A DNA stretch of 64,000 nucleotides from Pleomorphomonas koreensis DSM 23070 (GCF_000425185.1 NZ_AULH01000022.1:1-64000); one strand, 5' to 3'. Shown: positions 26,538-38,384, numbered from the stretch's first letter. A program made the numbers and translations. The notes: generated from the sequence alone by a model not told the origin.

Positions 26538-27806
26538 ATGATAGACAATTCTCACACGAATCGACGGTTGGCGCGCGAGGCGATGGCTTTCGTGCTGGCC
26601 GGTGGCCGGGGTAGTCGCCTGAAGGAGCTGACCGACCGGCGGGCCAAGCCGGCGGTCTATTTCGGCGGCAAGAGCCGCATCATCGATTTCGCGCTGTCCA
26701 ACGCGCTCAACTCGGGCATCCGCCGCATTTCCGTGGCCACCCAGTACAAGGCGCACAGCCTGATCCGCCATCTGCAATACGGCTGGAACTTCTTCCGCCA
26801 GGAGCGCAACGAGAGCTTCGACATCCTGCCCGCCTCGCAGCGCGTTGCCGAGGACAAGTGGTACGTCGGCACGGCCGACGCGGTGACGCAGAACATCGAC
26901 ATCATCGAGGCGCACCACATCGAGTACATCATCATCCTGGCCGGCGACCATATCTACAAGCAGGACTACGAGATCATGCTCGACCAGCATGTCTCGTCCG
27001 GCGCCGACGTGACGGTGGGCTGCATCGAGGTGCCGCGCATGGAAGCCACCGGCTTCGGCGTGATGGCGATCGACGAAAACGCCCGCATCATCGATTTCGT
27101 CGAGAAGCCGGCCGATCCGCCGGCCATGCCCGGCCGTCCCGACCTGGCGCTGGCCTCGATGGGCATCTACGTCTTCCGTACCAATTTCCTGATCGACATC
27201 CTGCGCCAGGACCAGGACGACCCCAACTCCAGCCACGACTTCGGCAAGGACATCATCCCGGCCATCGTCAGGGGCGGCAAGGCGATCGCCCACAAGTTCT
27301 CCGACAGCTGCGTCCGCTCGTCGTCGGAGGCCGAGCCCTACTGGCGCGACGTCGGTACCATCGACGCCTTCTGGGAAGCCAACATCGACCTCACCGACTT
27401 CATCCCAGCGCTCGACCTCTACGACCAGAAGTGGCCGATCTGGACCTATACGGAGCTGACGCCGCCGGCCAAGTTCGTCCACGACGAGGACGGCCGGCGC
27501 GGCTCGGCCACCAGTTCGCTGGTATCGGGCGGCTGCATCATCTCCGGCGGTCGCGTCGACAAGTCGCTGCTGTTCACCGGCGTGCACGCCCACTCCTACT
27601 CGGAGGTCGAGCACTGTGTGGTGCTGCCCTACGTCAATGTCCACCGCGGCGCCCGCCTGACCAAATGCGTTGTCGACAAGGGCGTGATCATCCCGCCCGG
27701 CCTGGTGGTCGGCGAGGATCCGGAACTCGACGCCACGCGCTTCCGTCGCAGCGAGGGCGGCGTCTGCCTGATCACCCAGGACATGATCGACCGCCTGCAG
27801 ATCTGA
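26538..27806 (+). CDS. glgC: Glucose-1-phosphate adenylyltransferase
   Basis: Makes ADP-glucose from ATP and glucose-1-phosphate (EC 2.7.7.27), the committed and regulated step of bacterial glycogen synthesis. The 422-residue protein has the nucleotide-binding start GGRGSRL at 22-28, [19 protein letters not shown], the active-site region [11 protein letters not shown], the substrate-binding FVEKPADP, and a C-terminal left-handed beta helix. ATG at 26538 follows GGGAGGACACGC. It is the first of glgC-glgA-glgX-pgm, all in one direction. Confidence 0.96.
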   Translation: MIDNSHTNRRLAREAMAFVLAGGRGSRLKELTDRRAKPAVYFGGKSRIIDFALSNALNSGIRRISVATQYKAHSLIRHLQYGWNFFRQERNESFDILPASQRVAEDKWYVGTADAVTQNIDIIEAHHIEYIIILAGDHIYKQDYEIMLDQHVSSGADVTVGCIEVPRMEATGFGVMAIDENARIIDFVEKPADPPAMPGRPDLALASMGIYVFRTNFLIDILRQDQDDPNSSHDFGKDIIPAIVRGGKAIAHKFSDSCVRSSSEAEPYWRDVGTIDAFWEANIDLTDFIPALDLYDQKWPIWTYTELTPPAKFVHDEDGRRGSATSSLVSGGCIISGGRVDKSLLFTGVHAHSYSEVEHCVVLPYVNVHRGARLTKCVVDKGVIIPPGLVVGEDPELDATRFRRSEGGVCLITQDMIDRLQI

Positions 27807-27829
27807 CGGCGGTATCGAAACGACCCTCC

Positions 27830-27852
27830 GGGGCGCGTCGACCGCGCGCCCC
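27830..27852 (+). terminator. Stem-loop between glgC and glgA
   Basis: 8-bp stem GGGGCGCG / CGCGCCCC with a seven-base loop, 24 bases after glgC, with no T-run. It may reduce or stabilise transcription between glgC and the rest of the cluster. Confidence 0.35.
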
Positions 27853-27973
27853 GACCCGGTCCGGGAGACCCGCGCCGCTGCCGGCAGTCCGCCGAAGGCG
27901 GCGCCTCCATGTGAAGGACCGGGCCTGAAGCCGCTCCGCCCCCCGCGGATCAAACACCTGCCGGAGTGATCAA

Positions 27974-29425
27974 GTGCGCGTCCTTTTCGTTGCCTCCGAA
28001 TGCTACCCGCTGATCAAGACGGGCGGCCTCGCCGACGTGGCGGGCGCGCTGCCGCTGGCGCTCGCCGGCCTCGACTGCGACGTCCGCGTGCTGATGCCGG
28101 CCTATCCGAGCGTGCTCGGCCATCTCGCCGACACCGAGGAGGTGGCCGCCTATCCGGACCTGTTCGGCGGCCCGGCCCGGCTGCTGGCCGGCCGCACCAC
28201 CGACGGCCTCAAGGTGCTGGCGCTCGACGCCGCTCATCTCTACGACCGGCCGGGCAACCCCTATCTCGGGCCGGATGGCAACGACTGGTGGGACAACGTT
28301 CGCCGCTTCGCCGCCCTGTCGGCGATCGGCGCCGCCGTCGGCCGCTTCGGCGTCAGTGACTGGAAGCCGGACGTCGTGCACGGACACGACTGGCAGGCCG
28401 GCCTCGTCGCGCCCTATCTGGTGGCCGGCCCGGCCGAGGGGCGGCCGAAGACGGTGTTCACCATCCACAACGTCGCCTTCCAGGGCATCTGCGGCCGCGC
28501 CGATTTCGACACCTTCGGCCTGCCGCCGAGCTTCTACACGCCGGCCGGCCTCGAATATTACGGCTACTGCTCGTTCCTGAAGGCCGGTCTGGTGTTCTCC
28601 GACCGGCTGACCACGGTCAGCCCTACCTATGCGCGCGAGCTGCGAACGACGGAATTCGGCTTCGGCATGGAGGGCGTGCTCAACGAGCGCGCCGACGTGC
28701 TGAGCGGCATTGTCAACGGTATCGACACGGCGGTCTGGGATCCGTCGACCGATCCGCTGATCCCCGCCCAGTACGGCCCGCGCAAGATGGCCGGCAAGGC
28801 GGCCTGCAAGACCGAGCTTCAGAACCGCATGGGCCTCAGGGTGGACCCGGACGCGCCGCTGATGATCGTGGTCAGCCGCCTCACCGGCCAGAAGGGCCTC
28901 GACATGCTGTTGCCCAACATCGGCGACATCGTGCGGCGCGGCGGCCAGGTGGCCATCCTCGGCGCCGGCGAGCACGGCATGGAGCGCGCCTTCGTCGAAG
29001 CCGCCGCCGCCCATCCGGGCGCCGTCGCCGTGCACATCGGCTATAGCGAACCGCTCAGCCACGCCATGCAGGCCGGCGCCGACGCCATCCTGGTGCCCTC
29101 GCGCTTCGAGCCCTGCGGCCTGACGCAGCTCTACGCCCTGCGCTACGGCACCATTCCGGTGGTGGCGCGCACCGGCGGCCTCGCCGACACGGTGGTCGAC
29201 GCCAACGACGCGGCGATCCGGGCGGGCATCGCCACCGGCATCCAGTTCGCGCCGGTCACCGCCGGCGGCCTCGGCTTCGCGCTGGAACGCCTGTTCGAGC
29301 TTTACCGCAACAAGAAGGTCTGGCGGGCGTTGCAGGCGCGGGCGATGGCCCATCCGGTCGGCTGGGAGGATTCGGCGCCCGACTACGTCTCGCTCTACCG
29401 AGACCTGATGGCCGAGGGCGTCTGA
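27974..29425 (+). CDS. glgA: Glycogen synthase (ADP-glucose type)
   Basis: Transfers glucose from ADP-glucose to the non-reducing end of an alpha-1,4-glucan (EC 2.4.1.21), a GT5 enzyme. The 483-residue protein begins VLFVASECYPLIKTGGLADV, with the ADP-glucose-binding K15-T-G-G motif, has HGHDWQAGL and VFTIHNVAFQG, and ends the GT-B fold with PSRFEPCGLTQLYALRYG (Glu-x7-Glu type nucleotide site) and RTGGLADTV. The start is GTG at 27974 after GGAGTGATCAA. It lies 167 bases after glgC and five bases before glgX. Confidence 0.96.
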   Translation: MRVLFVASECYPLIKTGGLADVAGALPLALAGLDCDVRVLMPAYPSVLGHLADTEEVAAYPDLFGGPARLLAGRTTDGLKVLALDAAHLYDRPGNPYLGPDGNDWWDNVRRFAALSAIGAAVGRFGVSDWKPDVVHGHDWQAGLVAPYLVAGPAEGRPKTVFTIHNVAFQGICGRADFDTFGLPPSFYTPAGLEYYGYCSFLKAGLVFSDRLTTVSPTYARELRTTEFGFGMEGVLNERADVLSGIVNGIDTAVWDPSTDPLIPAQYGPRKMAGKAACKTELQNRMGLRVDPDAPLMIVVSRLTGQKGLDMLLPNIGDIVRRGGQVAILGAGEHGMERAFVEAAAAHPGAVAVHIGYSEPLSHAMQAGADAILVPSRFEPCGLTQLYALRYGTIPVVARTGGLADTVVDANDAAIRAGIATGIQFAPVTAGGLGFALERLFELYRNKKVWRALQARAMAHPVGWEDSAPDYVSLYRDLMAEGV

Positions 29426-29430
29426 AACCG

Positions 29431-31545
29431 ATGACGGTGTCGATCCGGTCCGGGCGACCGTATCCCCTGGGAGCGCAGTTCGACGGGGAGGGCGTCAATT
29501 TCGCCGTTTTCTCCGCCAACGCGACGCGCGTCGACGTCTGCCTGTTCGAGCCGCTCACCGGCTTCGAGCATGCGCGGCTGACGCTGCCCGAATGCACCGA
29601 CGAGGTCTTTCACGGCTACGTCTCCGGCATCGGCATCGGCACCGCCTACGGCTTTCGCGTCCACGGCCCCTACGACCCCGAGCACGGCCACCGCTTCAAC
29701 CCGCACAAACTGGTGATCGACCCCTATGCCAAGGTGCTGACCGGCCGCCTGCGCGCCAGCGACCTGATGGCCGGCTACCAGCCGGTGACCTTCGACGACG
29801 CCAGCTTCGACACCCGCGACAGCGCCCGCGTCGTGCCGAAGGCGCTGGTCACCGAGTCCAGGGTGCCGCCCTGCGTCGGCTTCCGTCCGGCGCGGCCCTG
29901 GCGGGATACCATCATCTACGAGGCCCACGTCCGCGGGCTGACCATGCAGTTGCCCCGCCTGCCGCGCGCCAAAGCCGGCACCTATGAGGGCCTCGGGGCG
30001 CCGGAGACCATCGAGCATCTGGTCAAGCTCGGCATCACGGCGATCGAGCTGATGCCCATCCAGGCGTTCATGGACGACGGCTTTCTCACCCGCAAGGGCC
30101 TCGTCAACTACTGGGGCTATTCGCCGCTCTGCTATTTCGCACCGGAACCGCGCTACGATCACGGCACGCGCGGCGTCTCGGTGGTCGAGCGGGTGCGCGA
30201 CATGGTGCGGGCGCTGCACGAGGCGGGCATCGAGGTCATCCTCGACGTCGTCTACAACCACACCGGCGAGGTCGACCAGTTCGGCCCGACGCTGAGCTTC
30301 CGTGGCATCGACAACGCCAGCTACTACCGCCTCAACCCCGACCGTCCGCGCTGGTACATCAACGACACCGGCACCGGCAACACGCTGAACGCCGGCCATC
30401 CGCGCGTGACGCAGCTGATCCTCGATTCGCTGCGCTACTGGGTGGAGGCGATCGGCGTCGACGGCTTCCGCTTCGACCTCGCCACCTCGGTGGGGCGCGA
30501 GCCGCACGGCTTCGATCCCGATGGCCGCTTCCTGAAGGCACTTCGCCAGGACCCGCTGCTCTCCACGGTGAAGCTGATCGCCGAGCCCTGGGACATCGGC
30601 CCCGGCGGTTACCAGCTCGGCAACTTCCCGCCCGGCTTCTCCGAGTGGAACGACCGCTTTCGCGACACGGTGCGCTCCTTCTGGCGCGGCGACGAGATGG
30701 TGGCGCCCGAGCTGGCCGCCCGGCTGCTCGGCTCGCCCGACCGCTTCGACAACTGCGACCGGCAGCCGTCGGCGTCGGTCAACTTCATCACCGCCCACGA
30801 CGGCTTCACGCTGAAGGATGTCGTCTCCTACGCCGCCAAGCACAACGAGGCCAACCTCGAGGACAATCGCGACGGCCATTCCAGCAATCACTCGGCCAAC
30901 TACGGCGTCGAGGGACCGTCGGCCGATCCGTCAGTCATCGCCACGCGCAAGCGGCAGATGCGCAACATGCTGGCGACGCTGCTGTTGTCGCAGGGAACGC
31001 CGATGCTGCTGGCCGGCGACGAGATCGCCAACAGCCAGTTCGGCAACAACAATGCCTATTGCCAGGACAATCCGGTCGGCTGGGTGAGCTGGAACGGCGC
31101 CGACGACCTCGAACTCACCGATTTCGTCGCTCATGTCGTCCGTCTTCGGCAGGCCCATCCGGTTTTCCGCCAGACGCGATTCCTGCACGGTACGCCGCGC
31201 CCCGACGACGGGCTGCCGGACGTCGAGTGGATCGCCGTGTCCGGCCGGCCGATGGCGCCGACCGACTGGAACAGCCGCGAATGCAAGGCTTTCGGCCTGC
31301 TCCTGCGCGATTCGGCGCTGCCGCACGCCGAGGCAGAGTGCGGCGCCGTCTACCTGGTGCTCAACGCCCACCGCGGCAATCGACGCTTCCACCTGCCGGC
31401 GACGCGCGAAGGCTGCGCCTGGAAGCCGATCCTGACCTCCGACATGCCGACCGGCCGTCCCGCCGCCGCCACGCCGCGTCGCGCCTGGCAGGCAGTTGAG
31501 GTGCCGGGCCGCACCTTCCTCGCTTTCGCCGAGGTAAGAGCTTGA
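29431..31545 (+). CDS. glgX: Glycogen debranching enzyme
   Basis: Cleaves alpha-1,6 branches of limit dextrins during glycogen breakdown (GH13, isoamylase-type). The 704-residue protein has an N-terminal CBM48 (PLGAQFDGEGVNFAVFSANA) and the GH13 barrel: region I DVVYNHTGE (272-280), nucleophile D349 in GFRFDLAT, acid/base E385 in IAEPWDIG, and D457 in TAHDGFTL. The NCDRQPSASVNFITAHDGF region and length are typical of GlgX rather than of TreX/pullulanase. It starts five bases after glgA, so it is in the same operon. No branching enzyme (glgB) or phosphorylase (glgP) is present beside it. Confidence 0.95.
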   Translation: MTVSIRSGRPYPLGAQFDGEGVNFAVFSANATRVDVCLFEPLTGFEHARLTLPECTDEVFHGYVSGIGIGTAYGFRVHGPYDPEHGHRFNPHKLVIDPYAKVLTGRLRASDLMAGYQPVTFDDASFDTRDSARVVPKALVTESRVPPCVGFRPARPWRDTIIYEAHVRGLTMQLPRLPRAKAGTYEGLGAPETIEHLVKLGITAIELMPIQAFMDDGFLTRKGLVNYWGYSPLCYFAPEPRYDHGTRGVSVVERVRDMVRALHEAGIEVILDVVYNHTGEVDQFGPTLSFRGIDNASYYRLNPDRPRWYINDTGTGNTLNAGHPRVTQLILDSLRYWVEAIGVDGFRFDLATSVGREPHGFDPDGRFLKALRQDPLLSTVKLIAEPWDIGPGGYQLGNFPPGFSEWNDRFRDTVRSFWRGDEMVAPELAARLLGSPDRFDNCDRQPSASVNFITAHDGFTLKDVVSYAAKHNEANLEDNRDGHSSNHSANYGVEGPSADPSVIATRKRQMRNMLATLLLSQGTPMLLAGDEIANSQFGNNNAYCQDNPVGWVSWNGADDLELTDFVAHVVRLRQAHPVFRQTRFLHGTPRPDDGLPDVEWIAVSGRPMAPTDWNSRECKAFGLLLRDSALPHAEAECGAVYLVLNAHRGNRRFHLPATREGCAWKPILTSDMPTGRPAAATPRRAWQAVEVPGRTFLAFAEVRA

Positions 31546-31574
31546 GTAAGATGACTTCGCCTTTCGGGGAGTGA

Positions 31575-33212
<1,638 letters not shown>

Positions 33213-33243
33213 GACCGGCGTTTTCTTTCCGAGGATGACAAGG

Positions 33244-33270
33244 CCCGGGCGTCGCTGCCCGGGCTTTTTC
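33244..33270 (+). terminator. Terminator of the glycogen operon
   Basis: 8-bp stem GCCCGGGC / GCCCGGGC with a six-base loop, followed directly by TTTTT. It lies 31 bases after pgm and abuts the end of the convergent TadG-like gene. Confidence 0.8.
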
Positions 33271-33271
33271 G

Positions 33272-34537
33272 TCAATGCGACAGGAAGGCGCCGTCCGTCG
33301 TGGTGATCGTCGCCGACGAGCCGTTGGGGATCGCCGTGGCATCCGGCGCGAGGTTCCAGGTCGCCTGGTTGAGGATCAGCGAGTCGGCGACGACGGTGAC
33401 CTTGTCGAGCGAGGCCGTGGCGCCCGAATTCATGGTGAGCTGCCGGCTCGGCAGGTGGATCAGGCCGGACAGCGTGTGGCCGGGGCTGTCGTTCCACGGC
33501 CATTGATAGGTCCCGCTGTTGTTCGGGTTCTCGTAGATCAGGATGCCGGCATAGGTGCCGCTGGTCGGCGCCGTGAGATAGGTGGCGGCGCCGGAGTTGA
33601 ACTGGAACTTGGACGTGTCGGCGAAATAGAAGGTGACGCCGGTTCCCTTCAGCGTGCCCTGGACGTTCCAGTCGCCGCCCTTGATGACGTAGAGGCCGGG
33701 GTTGAAGGTGGCCACGGTCCTGGAATTGTTGAAGTTGACGCCGCCGCAATGCACGCCCGGCTCGAAGGTGTAGGTGGCGGCTTCGATGTTGCGGCTGGTG
33801 TAGGTGCAGGCGCCCACCGTCACCGCGGGCAGGGTGCCGGCATAGGGATCGCTGGCCGGCGAGCAGCCCTTCTCAAGATTGGGATGGGTGCCACCGTTGT
33901 CGATGACGCTGGCGCTCTTGATGCAGATTTTCTTGGAATTGATCGTCGTGCCGGCATTGAACACCGCCGCGCCGCTGGCGCTGGACTGCACGTGGATCTC
34001 GCAGTCCGACGCGTTGACCACGGCGCCGGAGTTGACGAGCAGCGCCTGAGAGTTCCTGGAGGTGAGCAGGATGCAGACCGTGCCGGCCGCCGCCGTGGTG
34101 GAGGTCTTGGGCGTCGCCCTGGCGGTGACACCGACCGACGTCTCGCTCTTGCCGACGAGGCTCATGAAGGTCATCTGCACGGTGATGGTGGCCGAGGCGG
34201 AGACGCTGTTGTCGCTGTTGCGCACGAAGCTGGACCTCAGGCCCTCGTCGGCGACGCCGGTGTCGGAGAGGTTGGCAACCAGCGCGGTGCGGCCGGCGTC
34301 GGCATAACCCGACCCACTGGTCAGCGCGGCGCGGATGGTCGCCTGGTCGAGCGCCCCTTGCAGGATCTCGCGCGAACGGAGCACCTGGGCGAGGTCGACG
34401 GCGGCGCCCACCGCCACCAGCAGCACCGTCATGGCGAGCGCCATGGTAATGCCGATCGAGCCGCGGCGATTCCGGCCGAAGGCGGAAAGCCCGCTCCGGC
34501 TCCCGGATTGTCGTGCCACGCTGCCGTAAGACATCAT
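33272..34537 (-). CDS. TadE/TadG-like envelope protein with repeat-rich C-terminus
   Basis: A 421-residue protein. A basic N-terminus (GRNRRGSIGITMALAMTVLL) leads into one hydrophobic helix and DLAQVLRSREILQGALDQATIRAAL, the TadG-like N-terminal domain of Flp/Tad pilus assembly proteins. The rest (about 150-421) is Thr/Ser/Asn/Gly-rich with regularly spaced short strands (SGAVVNAS, FNAGTTINS, NPGLYVIKGG, LTMNSGATASLDKV), which looks like a right-handed beta-helix or similar repeat, predicted to be outside the membrane. Its four or more cysteine pairs could form disulfides. The start ATG at 34537 follows GAGGTTGAA; the next codon is also ATG. No other tad genes are nearby, so its role is unknown. 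Confidence 0.8.
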   Translation of the reverse strand: MMSYGSVARQSGSRSGLSAFGRNRRGSIGITMALAMTVLLVAVGAAVDLAQVLRSREILQGALDQATIRAALTSGSGYADAGRTALVANLSDTGVADEGLRSSFVRNSDNSVSASATITVQMTFMSLVGKSETSVGVTARATPKTSTTAAAGTVCILLTSRNSQALLVNSGAVVNASDCEIHVQSSASGAAVFNAGTTINSKKICIKSASVIDNGGTHPNLEKGCSPASDPYAGTLPAVTVGACTYTSRNIEAATYTFEPGVHCGGVNFNNSRTVATFNPGLYVIKGGDWNVQGTLKGTGVTFYFADTSKFQFNSGAATYLTAPTSGTYAGILIYENPNNSGTYQWPWNDSPGHTLSGLIHLPSRQLTMNSGATASLDKVTVVADSLILNQATWNLAPDATAIPNGSSATITTTDGAFLSH

Positions 34538-34852
34538 TTCAACCTCATGCAGCCAATGGATGCGGCGTTGGGCAAGCCGCCGGATAAGTTGCGCATCGTT
34601 GCTAAAAGCGCGAGCGAAAACGCTGATATAGGCGATTTCTCCAATCTTGAACGTTACGGTATTAAGAATCTGTCGGGCAAATGGTTAAAATTCTCGGCAA
34701 TGCCTGAAGACAAGGATAGAGCAGTCCGTCATCGCCATATCCGCCGATAGGCCGTGCCCGGCTTTTTCGCGGCCTGCCCGATTCTTGGGTGACAAAGCGT
34801 TTTTCGCGGCAGTAAAAGGGCGGCACCAGATAACACCGTGCTGGAGGACAGA
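34538..34852. other. Divergent intergenic region between the TadG-like gene and panC
   Basis: 315 bases between divergent genes, more AT-rich around 34600-34700 (AAAGCG, GATATAGG, GGTTAAAATT). It must hold both promoters, but no pair of elements stands out. I see no operator symmetry or RNA element. Confidence 0.4.
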
Positions 34853-35713
34853 GTGCCGCTCGAAACCGTGACCACGATCGCCGATCTCCGTCGCCGGCTT
34901 CTTGAGCCGAGGCTGGCCGGGCGGAGCATCGGTCTGGTGCCGACCATGGGGTACCTGCATCGCGGCCACGCCACGCTGGTCGATCGGGCGCGCGAGGGCA
35001 ACGACGTCGTGGTGGTCACGGTGTTCGTCAATCCGTTGCAGTTCGGGCCGAACGAGGATTACGCGCGCTACCCGCGCGACCTCGACGCCGACCGCAAGCT
35101 GCTGGCCGAGCACGGCGCCGATATCGTTTTCGCGCCGTCGGTCGAGGAGATGTATCCCCGGCCGGTCGCCACGCATATCGAGGTGGAGGGTCTCTCGGCC
35201 CGCCTCGAAGGCGAGCGGCGGCCCGGCCATTTCCGCGGCGTCGCCACAGTGGTCGGCAAGCTGTTCAACCTCGTGCAGCCGACCCGCGCCTATTTCGGCG
35301 AGAAGGACTACCAGCAGCTTCAGGTGATCCGCCGCATGGTGGCCGACCTGTCTTTCCCGCTGGAGATCGTCGGCGTGCCGACGGTGCGCGATGTCGACGG
35401 CGTCGCGCTGTCCTCGCGCAACGTCTACCTCTCGCCGGCCGAGCGGGCCGCCGCGCCGGTGCTGAGCCGGTCGCTCGCCGCCGCCGCCGAGGCGATCGCC
35501 GCCGGCACCGTCGATCCCCTCGATATCGAGGCGATCATTCGCAGCACGCTCGCCGCCGAGCCGCTGGCCGAGCCCGACCTCGTCGCCATCGCCGCCGCCG
35601 ACACGCTCGATTCCATAGACCCCGAGGCGCCGCCGCCGGCCATTGCCCTGATGATCGCCGTCCGCATCGGCCGCACGCGCCTGATCGACCAGCGCGTCGT
35701 GGCCGTTTCCTGA
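34853..35713 (+). CDS. panC: Pantothenate synthetase
   Basis: Joins pantoate and beta-alanine using ATP to form pantothenate (EC 6.3.2.1), the last step before CoA synthesis. The 286-residue protein has the adenylate-forming HIGH-like motif [10 protein letters not shown], the pantoate pocket [29 protein letters not shown] and FGEKDYQQL, and the KMSKS-like [12 protein letters not shown] at 34853 is preferred because GGAGGACAGA precedes it; an in-frame GTG at 34838 lacks a ribosome site. It is 23 bases upstream of panB. Confidence 0.95.
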   Translation: MPLETVTTIADLRRRLLEPRLAGRSIGLVPTMGYLHRGHATLVDRAREGNDVVVVTVFVNPLQFGPNEDYARYPRDLDADRKLLAEHGADIVFAPSVEEMYPRPVATHIEVEGLSARLEGERRPGHFRGVATVVGKLFNLVQPTRAYFGEKDYQQLQVIRRMVADLSFPLEIVGVPTVRDVDGVALSSRNVYLSPAERAAAPVLSRSLAAAAEAIAAGTVDPLDIEAIIRSTLAAEPLAEPDLVAIAAADTLDSIDPEAPPPAIALMIAVRIGRTRLIDQRVVAVS

Positions 35714-35736
35714 CCGGATATCCCGGAGGTATTGAG

Positions 35737-36558
35737 ATGAGCACTCCCGTCCGTTCCCGTCGCACCTCGGTCGCCGACATCAAGGCGTTGAGGGGCGTGC
35801 GCCCGATCGTCAGCCTCACCGCCTATACGGCGCCGATGGCGGCTCTCCTCGACCCGCACGTCGATTTCCTGCTGATCGGCGACTCGCTCGGCATGGTGGT
35901 CTACGGCTTCGAGACGACGCTGCCGGTGACGCTCGACATGATGATCGCCCACGGCGCCGCCGTGGTGCGCGGCTCCAAGACGTCGCTGGTGGTGGTCGAC
36001 ATGCCCTTCGGCTCCTACCAGGAGAGCCGCGAGCAGGCCTTCCGCTCGGCCTCGCGCGTGCTGTCCGAAACCGGCGCCCAGGCGGTGAAGCTGGAGGGCG
36101 GCGAGGAGATGGCCGAAACCATCCGCTTCCTCACCGACCGCGGCGTGCCGGTGCTCGGCCATATCGGTCTGACGCCGCAGATGGTCAACATTTACGGTGG
36201 CTACAAGACACAAGGCCGCAACCAGTTCCAGGCCGCCAAGCTGAAGTCCGACGCCCGCGCCGTGGCAGAGGCCGGCGCCTTCGGCTTCGTGCTGGAAGGC
36301 ACCATGGAGCCGGTGGCGCGCGAGATCACCGGGGAATCGCCCATCCCGGTGATCGGCATCGGCGCCTCGCCGCAATGCGACGGCCAGATCCTGGTCAGCG
36401 AGGACATGCTCGGCCTCTACAACGAGTTCATTCCGCGCCACGTCAGGCGTTTCGCCGACCTCGGCGCCGAGGTGTCGAAGGCGGCCGCCGCCTATGCCGA
36501 GGAGGTCAAGGCGCGCAGCTTCCCCGGCATCGAGAACACCTTCCAGCCGAAGCTGTGA
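35737..36558 (+). CDS. panB: 3-methyl-2-oxobutanoate hydroxymethyltransferase
   Basis: Adds a hydroxymethyl group from methylene-tetrahydrofolate to alpha-ketoisovalerate, giving ketopantoate (EC 2.1.2.11). The 273-residue decameric TIM-barrel protein has the Mg-binding [34 protein letters not shown] and the catalytic Glu in [14 protein letters not shown] at 35737 follows GGAGGTATTGAG. With panC it forms a pantothenate operon; panE is not in the window. Confidence 0.96.
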   Translation: MSTPVRSRRTSVADIKALRGVRPIVSLTAYTAPMAALLDPHVDFLLIGDSLGMVVYGFETTLPVTLDMMIAHGAAVVRGSKTSLVVVDMPFGSYQESREQAFRSASRVLSETGAQAVKLEGGEEMAETIRFLTDRGVPVLGHIGLTPQMVNIYGGYKTQGRNQFQAAKLKSDARAVAEAGAFGFVLEGTMEPVAREITGESPIPVIGIGASPQCDGQILVSEDMLGLYNEFIPRHVRRFADLGAEVSKAAAAYAEEVKARSFPGIENTFQPKL

Positions 36559-37140
36559 GCCTCGCCACTAGGACAAATTGATGAACAGCGATCCGGGGAT
36601 CGATACCCGGATCGCTGCTGCCTGCCGACCGTCATCGCCGGGTCGCATCCGTGCCGGCACCCGTCAGTCCGCCCCTGTGCCAAGATGACCATCGTCTACG
36701 TGAAAACACGTGACGGCGCGGCGGCGTTTTTCATGAATTCGGCAGGACTGTTTTGGGGCTTCTGGGGCGCATTGCCCCAGCTGTTCTTAAGTAATCTGTC
36801 GTCTGAATAAAAAACAACCTGAGTGCCCATTTCGTAGGCGGTAGTTCGATTATCATTTGCGCATGTGTAGTTTGTGGTCATTTTGTGGCGCTTTGCGATT
36901 GACCATCGGCATAATTTGTAATCTAGTAATTGAAGAGCCTGTCGGTTCGGCAGGCGCGGGGCGATGGCCGCCGGTTTCTTCCTTCGATCTCAAGGGGTCC
37001 TGGGGAAGCCTCGGAAGTCGCTCCCAAGAACAGGCCCGGAAAGCCGGAGGCGCCTCGGCGCTGCGGCAATCGCGGTGGGTGTCGACAACAATAACACCAC
37101 CCTCGCGTCGGGCCCTGGTTGGTCATCAGGGGAGACAATC
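36559..37140. other. Intergenic region between panB and aapJ
   Basis: 582 bases without a gene. It holds a hairpin after panB (36587-36616), an ACGTG-AAAA-CACGT inverted repeat (36698-36711) and an AT-rich tract from about 36780 to 36930 that should carry the aapJ promoter. TTGACC (36899-36904) with a 17-base spacer to TCTAGT is a weak candidate. I looked for an Ntr-type sigma-54 site (GG-N10-GC) and did not find a good one. Confidence 0.45.
36587..36616 (+). terminator. Hairpin after panB
   Basis: Perfect 11-bp stem AGCGATCCGGG / CCCGGATCGCT with an eight-base loop, 28 bases after the panB stop and followed by GCTGCCTG. No T-run, so probably rho-assisted or stabilising. Confidence 0.5.
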
Positions 37141-38172
37141 ATGGGTTCCAACACACTCAGCAAGCTTCTGTTCGGCGCCGCCTTCCTGGGTGCCGGCGCG
37201 GTTGCCGCCTCGGCCGGCACGCTCGACGACGTCAAGGCCAAGGGTTTCGTGCAATGCGGCGTCAACGGCGCCGGCCTTGCCGGCTTCGGCGCGCCGGACG
37301 ACGCGGGCAACTGGAAGGGCCTCGACGTCGACGCCTGCCGCGCCGTCGCGGCCGCCGTCTTCGGCGATCCCACCAAGGTGAAGTTCACCGGCCTCTCCGC
37401 CAAGGAACGCTTCACGGCCCTGCAGTCGAAGGAAATCGACATGCTGGCCCGCAACTCGACCAACACCATGAGCCGCGACACGCAGCTCGGCATCACCTTC
37501 ACCGGCGTCAACTACTTCGACGGCCAGGGCTTCATGGTGAAGAAATCGCTCGGCGTCTCCTCGGCCAAGGACCTCGACGGCGCCTCGGTCTGCGTGCAGT
37601 CCGGCACCACCACCGAGCTGAACCTCGCCGACTACTTCAAGTCCAACGGCATGACCTTCAACGCCGTGGTGTTCGAGAAGCAGGAGGAAGCGGACGCCGC
37701 CTATGACGCCGGCCGCTGCGACGCCTACACCACCGACGCCTCGGGCCTCTACTCGATCCGCCTCAAGATGACCAACCCGGACGACAGCATCGTGCTGCCG
37801 GAGATCATCTCCAAGGAGCCGCTCGGGCCGGCCGTCCGTCAGGGCGACGACCAGTGGGAATCGATTGTCCGCTGGACCCATTACGCCATGCTGATCGCCG
37901 AGGAATTCGGCGTCACCCAGGCCAACGTCGACGAGATGAAGACCTCGGAGAACCCGGAAGTGCAGCGCCTGCTCGGCGTCGGCGAGGGCGTCGACTTCGG
38001 CTCGCCGATCGGCCTCACCAAGGACTGGGCCTACAACATCATCAAGGGCGTCGGCAATTACGGCGAGTCCTTCGAGCGCAACGTCGGCGAGGGCTCGTCG
38101 CTGAAGATCGCCCGTGGCCTCAACGCCCTGTGGTCGAAGGGCGGCCTGCAATACGCCCCGCCGATCCGCTGA
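37141..38172 (+). CDS. aapJ: General L-amino-acid ABC transporter substrate-binding protein
   Basis: Periplasmic binding protein of the broad-specificity Aap amino-acid importer. The 343-residue protein has a signal peptide (MGSNTLSKLLFGAAFLGAGAVAASAG, cleavage near residue 26), then TLDDVKAKGFVQCGVNGAGLAGF and GLDVDACRAVAAAVFGD, with SVCVQSGTTTELNLADYF, all characteristic of AapJ. At 343 residues it is longer than ordinary polar amino-acid binding proteins (about 260), as AapJ should be. ATG at 37141 follows GGGGAGACAATC. First gene of aapJQMP; a stem-loop separates it from aapQ. Confidence 0.95.
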   Translation: MGSNTLSKLLFGAAFLGAGAVAASAGTLDDVKAKGFVQCGVNGAGLAGFGAPDDAGNWKGLDVDACRAVAAAVFGDPTKVKFTGLSAKERFTALQSKEIDMLARNSTNTMSRDTQLGITFTGVNYFDGQGFMVKKSLGVSSAKDLDGASVCVQSGTTTELNLADYFKSNGMTFNAVVFEKQEEADAAYDAGRCDAYTTDASGLYSIRLKMTNPDDSIVLPEIISKEPLGPAVRQGDDQWESIVRWTHYAMLIAEEFGVTQANVDEMKTSENPEVQRLLGVGEGVDFGSPIGLTKDWAYNIIKGVGNYGESFERNVGEGSSLKIARGLNALWSKGGLQYAPPIR

Positions 38173-38184
38173 TCGCCGAGGCGA

Positions 38185-38209
38185 GGGGAGGCGCCGATGG
38201 CGCTTCCCC
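38185..38209 (+). terminator. Stem-loop between aapJ and aapQ
   Basis: 11-bp stem GGGGAGGCGCC / GGCGCTTCCCC (one G-U pair) with a GAT loop, 12 bases after the aapJ stop, no T-run. The position suggests messenger stabilisation or partial termination to give excess binding protein. Confidence 0.5.
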
Positions 38210-38384
38210 ATCCATCCGACGGACGGGACATCGCCCGGCGCCGGCGTGGGATACGGCCGTCCTCGCTGCGGAGGCGGCTGCCCACGCGGGCCGCGACCGT
38301 TTCCGGCCGCCTCGACTACGGTTTTCCTGACGTGAAGAAACGCGGCTCATGGCGCCGCCCGGCGCCTTCTCGCGAGGCTGGCAT

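Noticed and set aside
36899-36927. Sigma-54 promoter for aapJ
   Set aside because: No GG-N10-GC pair of the right form is present; only a weak sigma-70-like pair can be proposed.
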